From positions 209,415 through 273,414 of the forward strand of contig NZ_WWCN01000009.1 of the NCBI RefSeq assembly GCF_009857445.1: 64,000 nt of DNA, given 5' to 3'. Within the stretch, counting starts at the first letter, position 1. Every line of letters begins with the position of its first letter. This stretch comes from Duganella flavida. Its GTDB lineage: Bacteria > Pseudomonadota > Gammaproteobacteria > Burkholderiales > Burkholderiaceae_D. The notes under the pieces are model-generated. The model was not told the DNA's origin and did no database searches. It saw only the letters and a program-made list of their open reading frames with translations. Of this stretch, positions 36,009 to 44,788 are shown one piece after another. The position numbers and the translations under genes were made by a program.

Positions 36009-37501
36009 GTATCTTTTTACGCGCGACGGGATTGGCCGTCGCGGTGGCGCTGGGCGGCTGTGCCGTGCAGGGTCCGGCGAAGCAGGTCGATGCAGCGGCG
36101 CCCCAGCAGTGGCAAGCGCCGTTGCCGCACAACGGCAGCCGGGCCGATCTCGCCACGTGGTGGCGTGGGCAGGCCGATGGCTTGCTGGTGGAGTTGATCG
36201 AGTCGGCGCAGGCGGTTAGTCCGACTGTGGCGTCGGCAGCGTCACGGATTGCGCAGTCGCGTTCCGAGCGCGTGGCGGCTGGTGCTGCCTTGGCGCCGAA
36301 TGTAGATGCTGCCGGTGGCGTGAGCCGCTCGAACCAGCAATCGGCGCTGCCGATGGGGACAACCTCGCAGGTGGCCCTGAATGCCTCGTGGGAGATCGAT
36401 TTGTTCGGCGCGAACCGCGCAGCGCGTGATGCGGCACAGGCGCGTTTGGAAAGTGCGCATGCAGGATGGCATGACGCGCGCGTGTCCGTTGCGGCCGAAG
36501 TGGCGAACCAGTACTACGGCTTGCGCGCATGTCAGCAACTGCTGACGGTCGCACAGCAGGACGCCTTGTCGCGCGCCGACACCGCCAAGCTGACGGAGTT
36601 GAGTGCCAAAGCAGGCTTCCAGTCGCCAGCCAGCCTGTCGCTGGCCCGCGCCAGCGCCGCCGACGGCAACAGCCGCTACATCGCCCAACGCGCCGCCTGC
36701 GACGTCGACGTGAAAGTCCTCGCCGCGCTGACCGCGATCAGCGAGCAGCAACTGCGCCAAAAACTCGCCGCAAGCGCCGGCGCGCCAGCCGCCCCGAGCG
36801 CGTCGTCGGCCGCCGTGAGCACGGGTTACGCTGCGCCGGCGATTGCGATTGCGGAGCTGCCGGCGCAGACTTTGAGCCAGCGGCCGGACGTGTTCACGGC
36901 TGAACGCGAAGTGGCGGCGGCCAGCGCGGATGTCGGCAACGCGCAGGCGCAGCGCTATCCACGCCTGTCGCTGTCGGGCTCCGTCGGCGTCGCCAACTTC
37001 CGCAGCGGCGGCGAGAACACCAAGACCGACACCTGGACCATCGGCCCGCTCTCACTCTCCGTGCCGGTATTCGACGCTGGCCGCCGCAGCGCCAACGTCG
37101 CCGCCGCCGGCACTCGCTACGACGCCGCCGTGATCAGCTACCGCGCCACCGTGCGCAACGCCGTCAGCGAAGTAGAACAGGCACTGGTCAACCTCGACGC
37201 CACCGCTGCCCGCACTGGCGACGCACAAACCGCACTGGAAGGCTACCGCGCCAACTACGCCGCCGTCGAAGACCGCTACAAGAACGGCATGGCCAGCCTG
37301 TTCGAACTGGAAGACGCACGCCGCACGCGCCTCGCCGCCGAACAAACCGTCATCAACCTGCAACGCGAACGCAGCGCCGCCTGGGTAGCCCTCTACCGCG
37401 CCGCCGGCGGCGGATGGAATCCCGCCGCAGCAACCGCCGACGCGCAGCCCACGCCATCGTCGCCGGCCACGCCGCAGCGTGCCGCCCTCGCCGCAAACTA
37501 A
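36005..37501 (+). CDS. RND efflux outer-membrane lipoprotein (NodT/OprM family)
   Basis: The outer-membrane channel subunit of a tripartite pump, about 498 residues. The lipobox LGGC marks lipidation near residue 19. The two repeated TolC-type halves are visible, with the conserved NASWEIDLFGANRAARDAAQ helix, LSQRPDVFTAEREVAAASAD, and the second-half helix GLASLFELEDARR-like MASLFELEDARRTRL. A Pro/Ala-rich tail ends the protein. It overlaps the TetR gene by four bases and is followed by adaptor and permease genes, so the pump is complete. Confidence 0.92.
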   Translation: MSIFLRATGLAVAVALGGCAVQGPAKQVDAAAPQQWQAPLPHNGSRADLATWWRGQADGLLVELIESAQAVSPTVASAASRIAQSRSERVAAGAALAPNVDAAGGVSRSNQQSALPMGTTSQVALNASWEIDLFGANRAARDAAQARLESAHAGWHDARVSVAAEVANQYYGLRACQQLLTVAQQDALSRADTAKLTELSAKAGFQSPASLSLARASAADGNSRYIAQRAACDVDVKVLAALTAISEQQLRQKLAASAGAPAAPSASSAAVSTGYAAPAIAIAELPAQTLSQRPDVFTAEREVAAASADVGNAQAQRYPRLSLSGSVGVANFRSGGENTKTDTWTIGPLSLSVPVFDAGRRSANVAAAGTRYDAAVISYRATVRNAVSEVEQALVNLDATAARTGDAQTALEGYRANYAAVEDRYKNGMASLFELEDARRTRLAAEQTVINLQRERSAAWVALYRAAGGGWNPAAATADAQPTPSSPATPQRAALAAN

Positions 37502-37516
37502 ACATCTGAGCCAACT

Positions 37517-38650
37517 ATGAAAACCAAACTCAAACCAGTCGCCTACATTTTGGCAGCCGCTTTTGCAGTAGCCGCCGCCGGCATCGCCGCCTACGCCCCG
37601 GCCACGCAAGCGGCCGATGAGAAAAAACCGGATGTGCCGAAAGCCGCCCTCACCGTCACCACCACCAAGCCATCCAGCGCCAGCCTGCCGATCAAACTGG
37701 CCGCCAACGGCAACGTGGCAGCATGGCAGGAAGCCAGCGTGAGTAGCGAATCCAACGGCCTGCGCCTGACCGAAGTGCGCGTCAACGTCGGCGACGTCGT
37801 CAAAGCCGGCGACGTGCTGGCTGTCTTCTCCGCAGAAACCGTCAACGCCGATCTGGCCCAAGCCCAAGCCGCCGTACACGAAGCCGAAGCCAACGCTGCC
37901 GACGCAGCCGCCAACGCAGCCCGCGCCCGTACGCTGCAAAATTCCGGCGCATTGAGCGCGCAGCAAATCAGCCAATACAACACCGCCGAACAAACCGCCA
38001 ACGCCCGCATCGCCTCCGCCAAAGCCGCGCTGGCGAGCCAGCAACTGCGCCTGAAATACACCAAAGTGGTCGCACCGGACAGCGGCGTCATTTCCGCCCG
38101 CAGCGCCACCGTCGGCGCAGTCTCCAATCCCGGCACGGAACTGTTCCGCATGATCCGCCAGGGCCGCCTTGAATGGCGCGCCGAAGTCGTCGCCGCCGAC
38201 CTGCGCAACCTGAAGCCCGGCGTCAGCGCCATCGTCAAAGCCGCCAACGGCAGCGAAGTCACCGGCAAAGTGCGCATGATCGCGCCCACCGTCGATCCGC
38301 AAACCCGCTCCGCGCTGGTCTACGTCGACCTGCCGCAGAACGCCGGCAGCAAAGACGCGCCATTCAAAGCCGGCATGTTCGCCAGCGGCCAATTTGAACT
38401 GGGTGCCTCCTCCGCCATGACCGTGCCGCAGCAAGCCATCGTCGTGCGCGACGGCTTCAGTTTCGTATTCCGCCTCAACGCCGACAAACACGTTAGCCAG
38501 ATCAAAGTGCAACCAGGCCGCCGCCTCGGCGACCGCATCGAAGTGCTGGGTGGCCTGAACGCCGAGACACAAGTCGTCGTGCGCGGCGCCGGCTTCCTCA
38601 ACGACGGTGACCTGGTCAGCGTAGTAGCCGACACCCTGGCAGCGAAATAA
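37517..38650 (+). CDS. RND efflux periplasmic adaptor (HlyD/AcrA family)
   Basis: A periplasmic membrane-fusion protein of 377 residues linking the RND permease to the outer-membrane channel. The N-terminal signal/anchor is ILAAAFAVAAAGIAAYAP. The split lipoyl domain (NGNVAAWQEASVSSES, then KVVAPDSGVISARSATVG) is separated by a long Ala-rich alpha-hairpin (about 115-180). A beta-barrel and a membrane-proximal domain follow (GRRLGDRIEVLGGLNA). It lies 15 bases after the channel gene and 9 before the permease gene. Confidence 0.93.
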   Translation: MKTKLKPVAYILAAAFAVAAAGIAAYAPATQAADEKKPDVPKAALTVTTTKPSSASLPIKLAANGNVAAWQEASVSSESNGLRLTEVRVNVGDVVKAGDVLAVFSAETVNADLAQAQAAVHEAEANAADAAANAARARTLQNSGALSAQQISQYNTAEQTANARIASAKAALASQQLRLKYTKVVAPDSGVISARSATVGAVSNPGTELFRMIRQGRLEWRAEVVAADLRNLKPGVSAIVKAANGSEVTGKVRMIAPTVDPQTRSALVYVDLPQNAGSKDAPFKAGMFASGQFELGASSAMTVPQQAIVVRDGFSFVFRLNADKHVSQIKVQPGRRLGDRIEVLGGLNAETQVVVRGAGFLNDGDLVSVVADTLAAK

Positions 38651-38659
38651 GGAAGCATC

Positions 38660-41600
38660 ATGAACTTCTCCGCGCTATCCATTAAAAACCCCATACCGGC
38701 GATCATGCTGTTTGTGCTGCTGTCGCTGGCGGGCTTCATGGCCTACAAAGCCAATCCGGTGCAGGACTTCCCGGACATCGAACTGCCCATCGTCACCGTT
38801 ACCGCCACGCTGGACGGCAGCGCGCCTGCGCAGCTGGAAACCGAAGTCTCACGCAAAATCGAAGACTCGGTGGCCACCCTGCAAGGCGTGAAAAACATCT
38901 ACACCACCGTGCTCGATGGCGTCTCCACCACCACCGTTGAATTCATCCTCGAGAAGAATATCTCCGACGCGGTGAACGACGTACGTGATGCCGTCGCCCG
39001 CGTCAAAGCCGACATGCCGGCCGAACTGCGCGACCCAAGCGTGACCAAAGCCTCCACTGCCGGCCGCGTAGTACAAACCTTCACCGCATCCGCTGCCGAA
39101 GGCCACGGCGAGAAAATGGACAACCAGGAGATCAGCTGGTTCGTCGACAACACCGTTGCCAAGCGCCTGCTGGCCGTGCGCGGCGTCGGCGCAGTCAAAC
39201 GCGTGGGCGGCGTATACCGCGAAATCCGCGTAGAGCTGGACGACGCCCGTATGGCCGCACTGCGCGTCTCCGCGCTGGACGTGTCACGCCAGCTGCACCT
39301 CGTGCAAAAAGAAGCACCAGGCGGACGTGGTGACGTCAGCGGCGCCGAGCAATCGGTACGCACCATCGCCACCGTCAAGACCGCAGCCGAACTGGCCGCC
39401 ATTGACCTGCCGCTGCCGGACGGCCGCCGCGTGCGACTCGACCAAGTGGCCAACGTGAGCGACACCGTCTCCGAACCGCGCGCCCTCGCGCTGCAAAACG
39501 GCAAGCCAGTCATCGGCTTTGAAATCTTCCGCACCAAAGGCGCCAGCGAAACCGAGGTCGCCAAAGGCGCGCGTGACGCCATCGCCGAACTGCAAAAAAA
39601 TAACCCGAAGGTGGAGCTGAAGCAGGTCATCGACAACGCCCGTCCGGTGGAAGAAAACTTCAAAGGCTCGATGGAGCTGTTGTACGAAGGCGCCATCCTC
39701 GCCGTGCTGGTGGTATGGTGGTTCCTGCGCGACTGGCGCGCCACGCTGGTCGCTGCGGCCGCGTTGCCGCTGTCGGTCATGCCGGCCTTCCTCGGCATCT
39801 ACCTGTTCGGCTACACGCTGAACACCGTCACCCTGCTGTCGCTAGCCCTGGTGGTTGGCGTGCTGGTGGACGACGCCATCGTTGAAATCGAAAACATCGA
39901 ACGCCACCTGCGCATGGGTAAAACCCCAATGGAAGCAGCAATGGAAGCGGCCGACGAAATCGGCATGGCGGTGATCGCTACCACCTTCGCGCTGGTCGCG
40001 GTGTTCCTGCCGACTGCCTTCATGAGCGGCATTCCGGGCCTGTTCTTCAAGCAGTTCGGCTGGACCGCCGTGATCGCGGTGCTGGCATCGCTGGTGGTCG
40101 CGCGTTTGCTGACGCCGATGATGGCGGCCTACCTGCTGAAACCTGCCATCCACAAGGAAGAACAAGACGGCTGGCTGATGACGCGCTACATGCGCGTGAT
40201 GAAGTGGTGCCTGAGCCATCGCCTTGTGACCGCATGCGCAGCGGGCGCCTTCTTCGTCTGCTCCATCATGCTTACCGGCCTGCTGCCGACCGGCTTCGTG
40301 CCGGCCGCCGACCGCGCGCAAACGCAGATCAACCTCGAACTGCCGCCGGGTTCCACGCTGGCTGAAACCCGCGTCGTCGCCGAGCGTGCGCGCCAGGCTG
40401 CGATGGAAGTGAAATTAGTGAAGTCAGTATTCAGCTCCATTGGCGGCGGCTCCAGCGGCGACTCCTTCGCTCCCGGCGCAGCCGCCGAAGCACGCAGCGC
40501 CGTCCTGACGCTGACTACCGCGCACCGCACCGAGCGCAAGGAATCGATGGCCGACATCGAAGCCGAGATCCGCCACAAGCTGGACGCCATTCCCGGCGCC
40601 CGCTTCAAAGTCGGCCCACCGGACAACGGCGTCAAGATGCAGCTGGTGCTGCGCTCCGAAGATCCGGTGGCACTGAAGGAAGCGGCGCAAAAAGCCGAAC
40701 GTGAACTGCGCACGCTGAAAGGCGTGGGCAATGTGCGCTCGACCGCATCGCTGGTGCGTCCTGAAATCATCGTCAAACCGGACTTCGCCAAAGCGGCGGA
40801 CCTCGGCGTGACTGCAGCTTCCATCGGCCAGACCGTACGCGTCGCCACCGCCGGCGACTACGACACCGACCTGACCAAAATGAACCTGCCGGAGCGCCAG
40901 GTGCCGATCCGCGTCAAGCTGCCGGACGCCGTGCGCGCCGACCTTGACGCCATCGGCCGCCTCACCGTGCCAGGCAAGAACGGCCCGGTACTGCTGGCCA
41001 CCGTGGCCGACATCACGATGGAAAGCGGCCCGGCGCAAATCAATCGCCTGAACCGCAGCCGCAACGTCACGCTGGAAGTGGAGCTGGGCAAACGTACGCT
41101 GGGTGAAGTCAATACCGAAGCACGCGCACTGCCGTCGCTGAAAAACCTGCCGCCGTCGGTGAAGATCGCGGAACTGGGCGACACGCAGGAAATGGCGTCG
41201 CTGTTCGCCAGCTTCGGCATCGCCATGCTGATCGGCGTGTTGTGCATCTACTGCGTGCTGGTCCTGCTGTTCAAGGACTTCATGCAGCCGGCGACGATTC
41301 TGGCGGCGCTGCCGCTGTCGATTGGCGGCGCATTTGTGGCGCTGCTGATCACGCACAGCGCGCTGTCCATGCCATCCATGATCGGCCTGATTATGCTGAT
41401 GGGGATCGTGACAAAAAATTCAATCTTGTTAGTTGACTATGCTATTCTTGCGCGGCAGGCGGGCATGGGGCGTTTCGAAGCGCTGGTCGATGCCTGCCAC
41501 AAACGTAGCCGTCCAATCCTGATGACCACCATCGCGATGGGCGCGGGCATGATGCCGCTGGCCTTGGGCTGGGGCGCCGACCCGAGCTTCCGTTCGCCGA

Positions 41601-41785
41601 TGGCGATCACCGTAATTGGCGGTTTGATCACCTCAACGCTTTTAAGTTTGCTGGTGGTGCCTGCGGTGTTCACCTATGTCGACGATCTCGAACACTGGTT
41701 GAAGCGTATGGTGCGCAAAGTGCGCCGCGAACCGGCGGCCAAACAAGGAGACTTGCATGAAGTACGAAATAAAAGAACTGCCTGA
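38660..41785 (+). CDS. RND efflux permease (HAE-1/AcrB family)
   Basis: Inner-membrane proton-driven drug exporter of 1,041 residues, full length. TM1 begins at IPAIMLFVLLSLAGFMAY. The central TM block includes the proton-relay aspartates in VVGVLVDDAIVEIENIERHL, and GIVTKNSILLVDYA lies in the second half. Two large periplasmic loops follow TM1 and TM7. The sequence is typical of the MexB/AcrB group. The final 29 bases overlap the start of a GyrI-like gene, an unusual partner that suggests a linked role in handling toxic compounds. Confidence 0.95.
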   Translation: MNFSALSIKNPIPAIMLFVLLSLAGFMAYKANPVQDFPDIELPIVTVTATLDGSAPAQLETEVSRKIEDSVATLQGVKNIYTTVLDGVSTTTVEFILEKNISDAVNDVRDAVARVKADMPAELRDPSVTKASTAGRVVQTFTASAAEGHGEKMDNQEISWFVDNTVAKRLLAVRGVGAVKRVGGVYREIRVELDDARMAALRVSALDVSRQLHLVQKEAPGGRGDVSGAEQSVRTIATVKTAAELAAIDLPLPDGRRVRLDQVANVSDTVSEPRALALQNGKPVIGFEIFRTKGASETEVAKGARDAIAELQKNNPKVELKQVIDNARPVEENFKGSMELLYEGAILAVLVVWWFLRDWRATLVAAAALPLSVMPAFLGIYLFGYTLNTVTLLSLALVVGVLVDDAIVEIENIERHLRMGKTPMEAAMEAADEIGMAVIATTFALVAVFLPTAFMSGIPGLFFKQFGWTAVIAVLASLVVARLLTPMMAAYLLKPAIHKEEQDGWLMTRYMRVMKWCLSHRLVTACAAGAFFVCSIMLTGLLPTGFVPAADRAQTQINLELPPGSTLAETRVVAERARQAAMEVKLVKSVFSSIGGGSSGDSFAPGAAAEARSAVLTLTTAHRTERKESMADIEAEIRHKLDAIPGARFKVGPPDNGVKMQLVLRSEDPVALKEAAQKAERELRTLKGVGNVRSTASLVRPEIIVKPDFAKAADLGVTAASIGQTVRVATAGDYDTDLTKMNLPERQVPIRVKLPDAVRADLDAIGRLTVPGKNGPVLLATVADITMESGPAQINRLNRSRNVTLEVELGKRTLGEVNTEARALPSLKNLPPSVKIAELGDTQEMASLFASFGIAMLIGVLCIYCVLVLLFKDFMQPATILAALPLSIGGAFVALLITHSALSMPSMIGLIMLMGIVTKNSILLVDYAILARQAGMGRFEALVDACHKRSRPILMTTIAMGAGMMPLALGWGADPSFRSPMAITVIGGLITSTLLSLLVVPAVFTYVDDLEHWLKRMVRKVRREPAAKQGDLHEVRNKRTA

Positions 41786-42218
41786 AGTCCGCGTCGCTTA
41801 TCTGCGCTACAAAGGTCCATTCGGCGCTGCCATCGGCGACTTCTGGAAAGAGGTATTCACGCCGTGGCAGAAGGCTTTCAGCCTGGCCGGCAAAGTGACC
41901 TACGGCGTGGCGCAGGATGATCCAAGCACCACGCCAGCCAGCGAAAGCCGCTACGACGCTTGCGTCGAAGTGGCGGCCGGCTACGCGGTGCAGCCACCGG
42001 CCAAGGAAGCAGTAATTCCGGCCGGCCGTTACGCCGTGTATTCGTTCAAGGGCACCGGCGATCAGGTGCCGGCGGCGTGGGGGGAATTCTTCGGCCAGCT
42101 GCACGCCGAGGGCAAAGCCGATGCCGGCGCATGCTTCGAACGTTACCCAGCCGACTACGCGATGGATCCTGCCACCGGCGTGTTCGAGTCGGAACTCTGC
42201 ATCCCGGTCAAGGCTTAG
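41757..42218 (+). CDS. GyrI-like small-molecule-binding protein (SbmC/Rob C-domain family)
   Basis: A single-domain protein of 153 residues with the GyrI-like/AraC effector-binding fold. It opens MKYEIKELPEVRVAYLRYKG, has VPAGRY-type IPAGRYAVYSFKGTGDQV in the second repeat and ends FESELCIPVKA, all typical. Such proteins bind planar hydrophobic drugs or inhibit gyrase. The gene starts inside the end of the RND permease (29-bp overlap), so it is made together with the pump and may sequester or hand over its substrates. Its end overlaps the convergent NodT gene by 11 bases. Confidence 0.88.
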   Translation: MKYEIKELPEVRVAYLRYKGPFGAAIGDFWKEVFTPWQKAFSLAGKVTYGVAQDDPSTTPASESRYDACVEVAAGYAVQPPAKEAVIPAGRYAVYSFKGTGDQVPAAWGEFFGQLHAEGKADAGACFERYPADYAMDPATGVFESELCIPVKA

Positions 42219-43590
42219 TCCAGCCGCCACCCATGACGCGGTACAGGTCCACTGAGGCCACCAGTATCCGCGTCTTCAATTGCAAGCGCCCCACGTCCGC
42301 GTTGTACAGCGTACGCTGGGCGTCCAGCTCTTCCAGATACGAAGCGTAGCCGTTGTTGTAGCGGTTGTGCGCGATGCGCAGCGTTTCGGCTGCGGTGGCG
42401 CGGCGCGCGTCGTTCTGGATGGCTTGCTCTTTCAAGCGCACAATGGCCCCGAGGCTGTTGTCGGTTTCTGCAAACGCGGTGCGCACCGCATTCTCATACG
42501 CATAAAAGGTTTGATCGCGCTGCGCCGCTACGGCGTCGGTTTGATACTGTACGCGATCGCCCTCGAACACGGGTGCGGCCACTGCGCCGGTGAGTCGCCA
42601 CAGCGCGGTCGGCGCGTTCACGAAGTCATGCCACTTCAGGTTTTGCACACCGCCCACCGCCGTTAATTTGAAAGACGGCAGCAACTGGTCGCGCGTCGCT
42701 TGCAGGTTGGCGTTGATGGCGATCAGGTTGTACTCGGCGCGCGCGATGTCGGGACGGCGGCGCAGTAGTTCGGACGGCAGGCCTGCAGGTACGGACGGCG
42801 GTTCCAGCTGCGCCAGTTCGATGCCGCGCGCGATCGGGCCAGGGTTGCCGCCGGTGAGGATGGAGAGCGCATTCTCCTGTTCGAAGATGGAGCGCTTCAG
42901 CTGCGGCACCTGTTCGGCGGTGGTCTGGTATTCGGCTTGCGCTTGCAGCCATTCGAGCCGCGAGCTGTAGCCGACTTCAAACTGCTTCTTGGCCAGCCGT
43001 GCGGATTCCTCGCGCAATTTGAGCGTGGCTTCGGTCAGCGCCAGCTGCGCATCCAGGCCGCGCAGGTTGAGGTAGCCCGATGCCACGGTGGCGGCGATCG
43101 ACAGCGCAGCCGCATCGGCATTGGCTTGTTCGGATTGATAAGTGGCAGTGGCGGCGTCGGTCAGCGCAGCGAGGCGTCCCCACACGTCGACTTCATAGCT
43201 GGCCTGGAATTCGGCTTGGTAGACATTGGTCACGTACGGCACGCCGTTGTAGGCCAATTGACGCGTGCGCGTTGGCGCGCTATCGACGATGACGTTGGCC
43301 TTCTGGCCTGCCGCGGTTACGCCGACCAGCGCGCGATACTGCACCACGCGCGCACGCGCGATGCGCAGGTCGCCGTTGTTCTCCAGCGCCTTGGCAACCA
43401 GCGCTGTCAGCGCTGGATCGCCAAAGCCCTGCCACCACTCGCGCGCCACCGGCCCGTTGCCCTGCCCTTCCAATGCGCTGCGCCAGGCCGGCGGCGGCTG
43501 TAAAGTCGAAGCAGGCGGCGGCGCCACGGTCGCCGCGCATCCGGCCAGCAAGCCCGCCAGCGCAAGCGCCGACGCCTCCCGCCGCATCAT
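42208..43590 (-). CDS. Efflux outer-membrane lipoprotein (NodT family) of the MFS pump
   Basis: The outer-membrane channel of the second tripartite pump, 460 residues. The signal peptide ends in lipobox LAGC (Cys18). TolC-like helices and repeats are visible (YEVDVWGRLAALTDAATATY, LLRRRPDIARAEYNLIAINA, YASYLEELDAQRTLYNADVG). It is the last gene of a minus-strand operon; it overlaps the adaptor gene by four bases. It is distinct from the NodT protein of the convergent RND operon, so each pump has its own exit duct. Confidence 0.92.
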   Translation of the reverse strand: MMRREASALALAGLLAGCAATVAPPPASTLQPPPAWRSALEGQGNGPVAREWWQGFGDPALTALVAKALENNGDLRIARARVVQYRALVGVTAAGQKANVIVDSAPTRTRQLAYNGVPYVTNVYQAEFQASYEVDVWGRLAALTDAATATYQSEQANADAAALSIAATVASGYLNLRGLDAQLALTEATLKLREESARLAKKQFEVGYSSRLEWLQAQAEYQTTAEQVPQLKRSIFEQENALSILTGGNPGPIARGIELAQLEPPSVPAGLPSELLRRRPDIARAEYNLIAINANLQATRDQLLPSFKLTAVGGVQNLKWHDFVNAPTALWRLTGAVAAPVFEGDRVQYQTDAVAAQRDQTFYAYENAVRTAFAETDNSLGAIVRLKEQAIQNDARRATAAETLRIAHNRYNNGYASYLEELDAQRTLYNADVGRLQLKTRILVASVDLYRVMGGGWTKP

Positions 43591-44783
43591 GGCTTCGCTC
43601 CGGCGACAGTCTGCGGCTCGCTAGTCTCGCGCACCTGCACCGAGGTGTCGATGCTGACGATCACCGACATACCCGGTGCGAGACGGCGCGCCTTGGCCTG
43701 CCCTTGGTCGATCCGGATCCGCACCGGAATGCGCTGCGCGATCTTCACATAATTGCCGGTCGCGTTATCCGCCGGCAGCACGCTGAACTCCGAACCGGTG
43801 GCGGGCGAAATCCGCTCCACCACGCCGGTCAGCTGCGCACCATCCAGCGCATCAACCTTGAACGTGGCAGGCTGCCCAACCTGCACATTATTCATCTGCG
43901 TCTCTTTGAGATTGGCGATCACCCACAGCTGCTTGGGCACCAATCCCATGAGCTGCGCGCCGGTGTTCACATAGGCGCCCTTGCGCACCGTGACTTGCCC
44001 CAGCTGACCATCTTCCGGCGCAACGATGCGCGTGTTATCCAGATCCACCTTGGCTGCCTTGAGTGCCGCATCCGCCGCCGCCACTGCCGCCTCCAGCGAC
44101 TGCTTGTTCACCGCCACCGAACGCACCTGCTGCTTTGCGATTTCAAGACTGGCACGCGCCTGCGACACCGCAGCCACCGTCTGCGCCTTCGCCGCCTTGG
44201 ACGAATCCTGCTCGCGCAAGGACAGCGAACCATCCGCCGCCAGCGAATCGACGCGCTTCAGATCCGCCACCGATTTCGACGCCTGCGCCTCCGCATTCGC
44301 CAGCGCGGCCTCGTTCAACAGCACGCCCGCTTCCGCCGTGCGATGCGACTGCGCCCAATTATCCAGCGCCGCCTTCTGCGCTGCCAACTGTGCCACCGCC
44401 TGCGCATAACGCTGCTGGTAAGTGCGGTCGTCGATCTGCGCCAGCAACTCGCCCTGCTTCACGTACTGGAAGTCCTGCACCTTCACATCCACCACATAGC
44501 CCGGCAGCTGCGTACCAATCAAGGTCACCTGTCCGCGCACCAGCGCATTCTCAGTCGACACCACGGCGCTGCTGAACGGCGGCAACCGCCACGCATACAG
44601 CACGATTAGCACACCAACCAGCGCCACTAGCGAAAACACAATCGCCGAGATGATCTGCGAGCGCCGGTCCGGCGCAGGTGCGGTAGGCGCAGCTGCCGCT
44701 ACCGCAGCCGCTGCCGCCGCTGCGGCCACCGCCGCCACGCGGGTTTCGGAAGAAGATGCATTGTCTGGCGTATTTTTATCCAT
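43587..44783 (-). CDS. HlyD-family efflux adaptor (EmrA-like)
   Basis: The adaptor of an MFS-type tripartite pump, about 398 residues. A cytoplasmic Ala-rich tail (residues 10-40), one membrane helix (ISAIVFSLVALVGVLIVLYAW), lipoyl half-motifs (VRGQVTLIGTQLPGYVVDV, IVAPEDGQLGQVTVRKGAYV) and a long alpha-hairpin match EmrA. The ATG at 44783 lies five bases after the permease stop; an overlapping TTG at 44792 is possible. The next gene, overlapping by four bases, is the outer-membrane channel. The Ala-rich N-terminal run of about 20 residues is longer than usual. Confidence 0.9.
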   Translation of the reverse strand: MDKNTPDNASSSETRVAAVAAAAAAAAVAAAAPTAPAPDRRSQIISAIVFSLVALVGVLIVLYAWRLPPFSSAVVSTENALVRGQVTLIGTQLPGYVVDVKVQDFQYVKQGELLAQIDDRTYQQRYAQAVAQLAAQKAALDNWAQSHRTAEAGVLLNEAALANAEAQASKSVADLKRVDSLAADGSLSLREQDSSKAAKAQTVAAVSQARASLEIAKQQVRSVAVNKQSLEAAVAAADAALKAAKVDLDNTRIVAPEDGQLGQVTVRKGAYVNTGAQLMGLVPKQLWVIANLKETQMNNVQVGQPATFKVDALDGAQLTGVVERISPATGSEFSVLPADNATGNYVKIAQRIPVRIRIDQGQAKARRLAPGMSVIVSIDTSVQVRETSEPQTVAGAKP

Positions 44784-44788
44784 GTTAT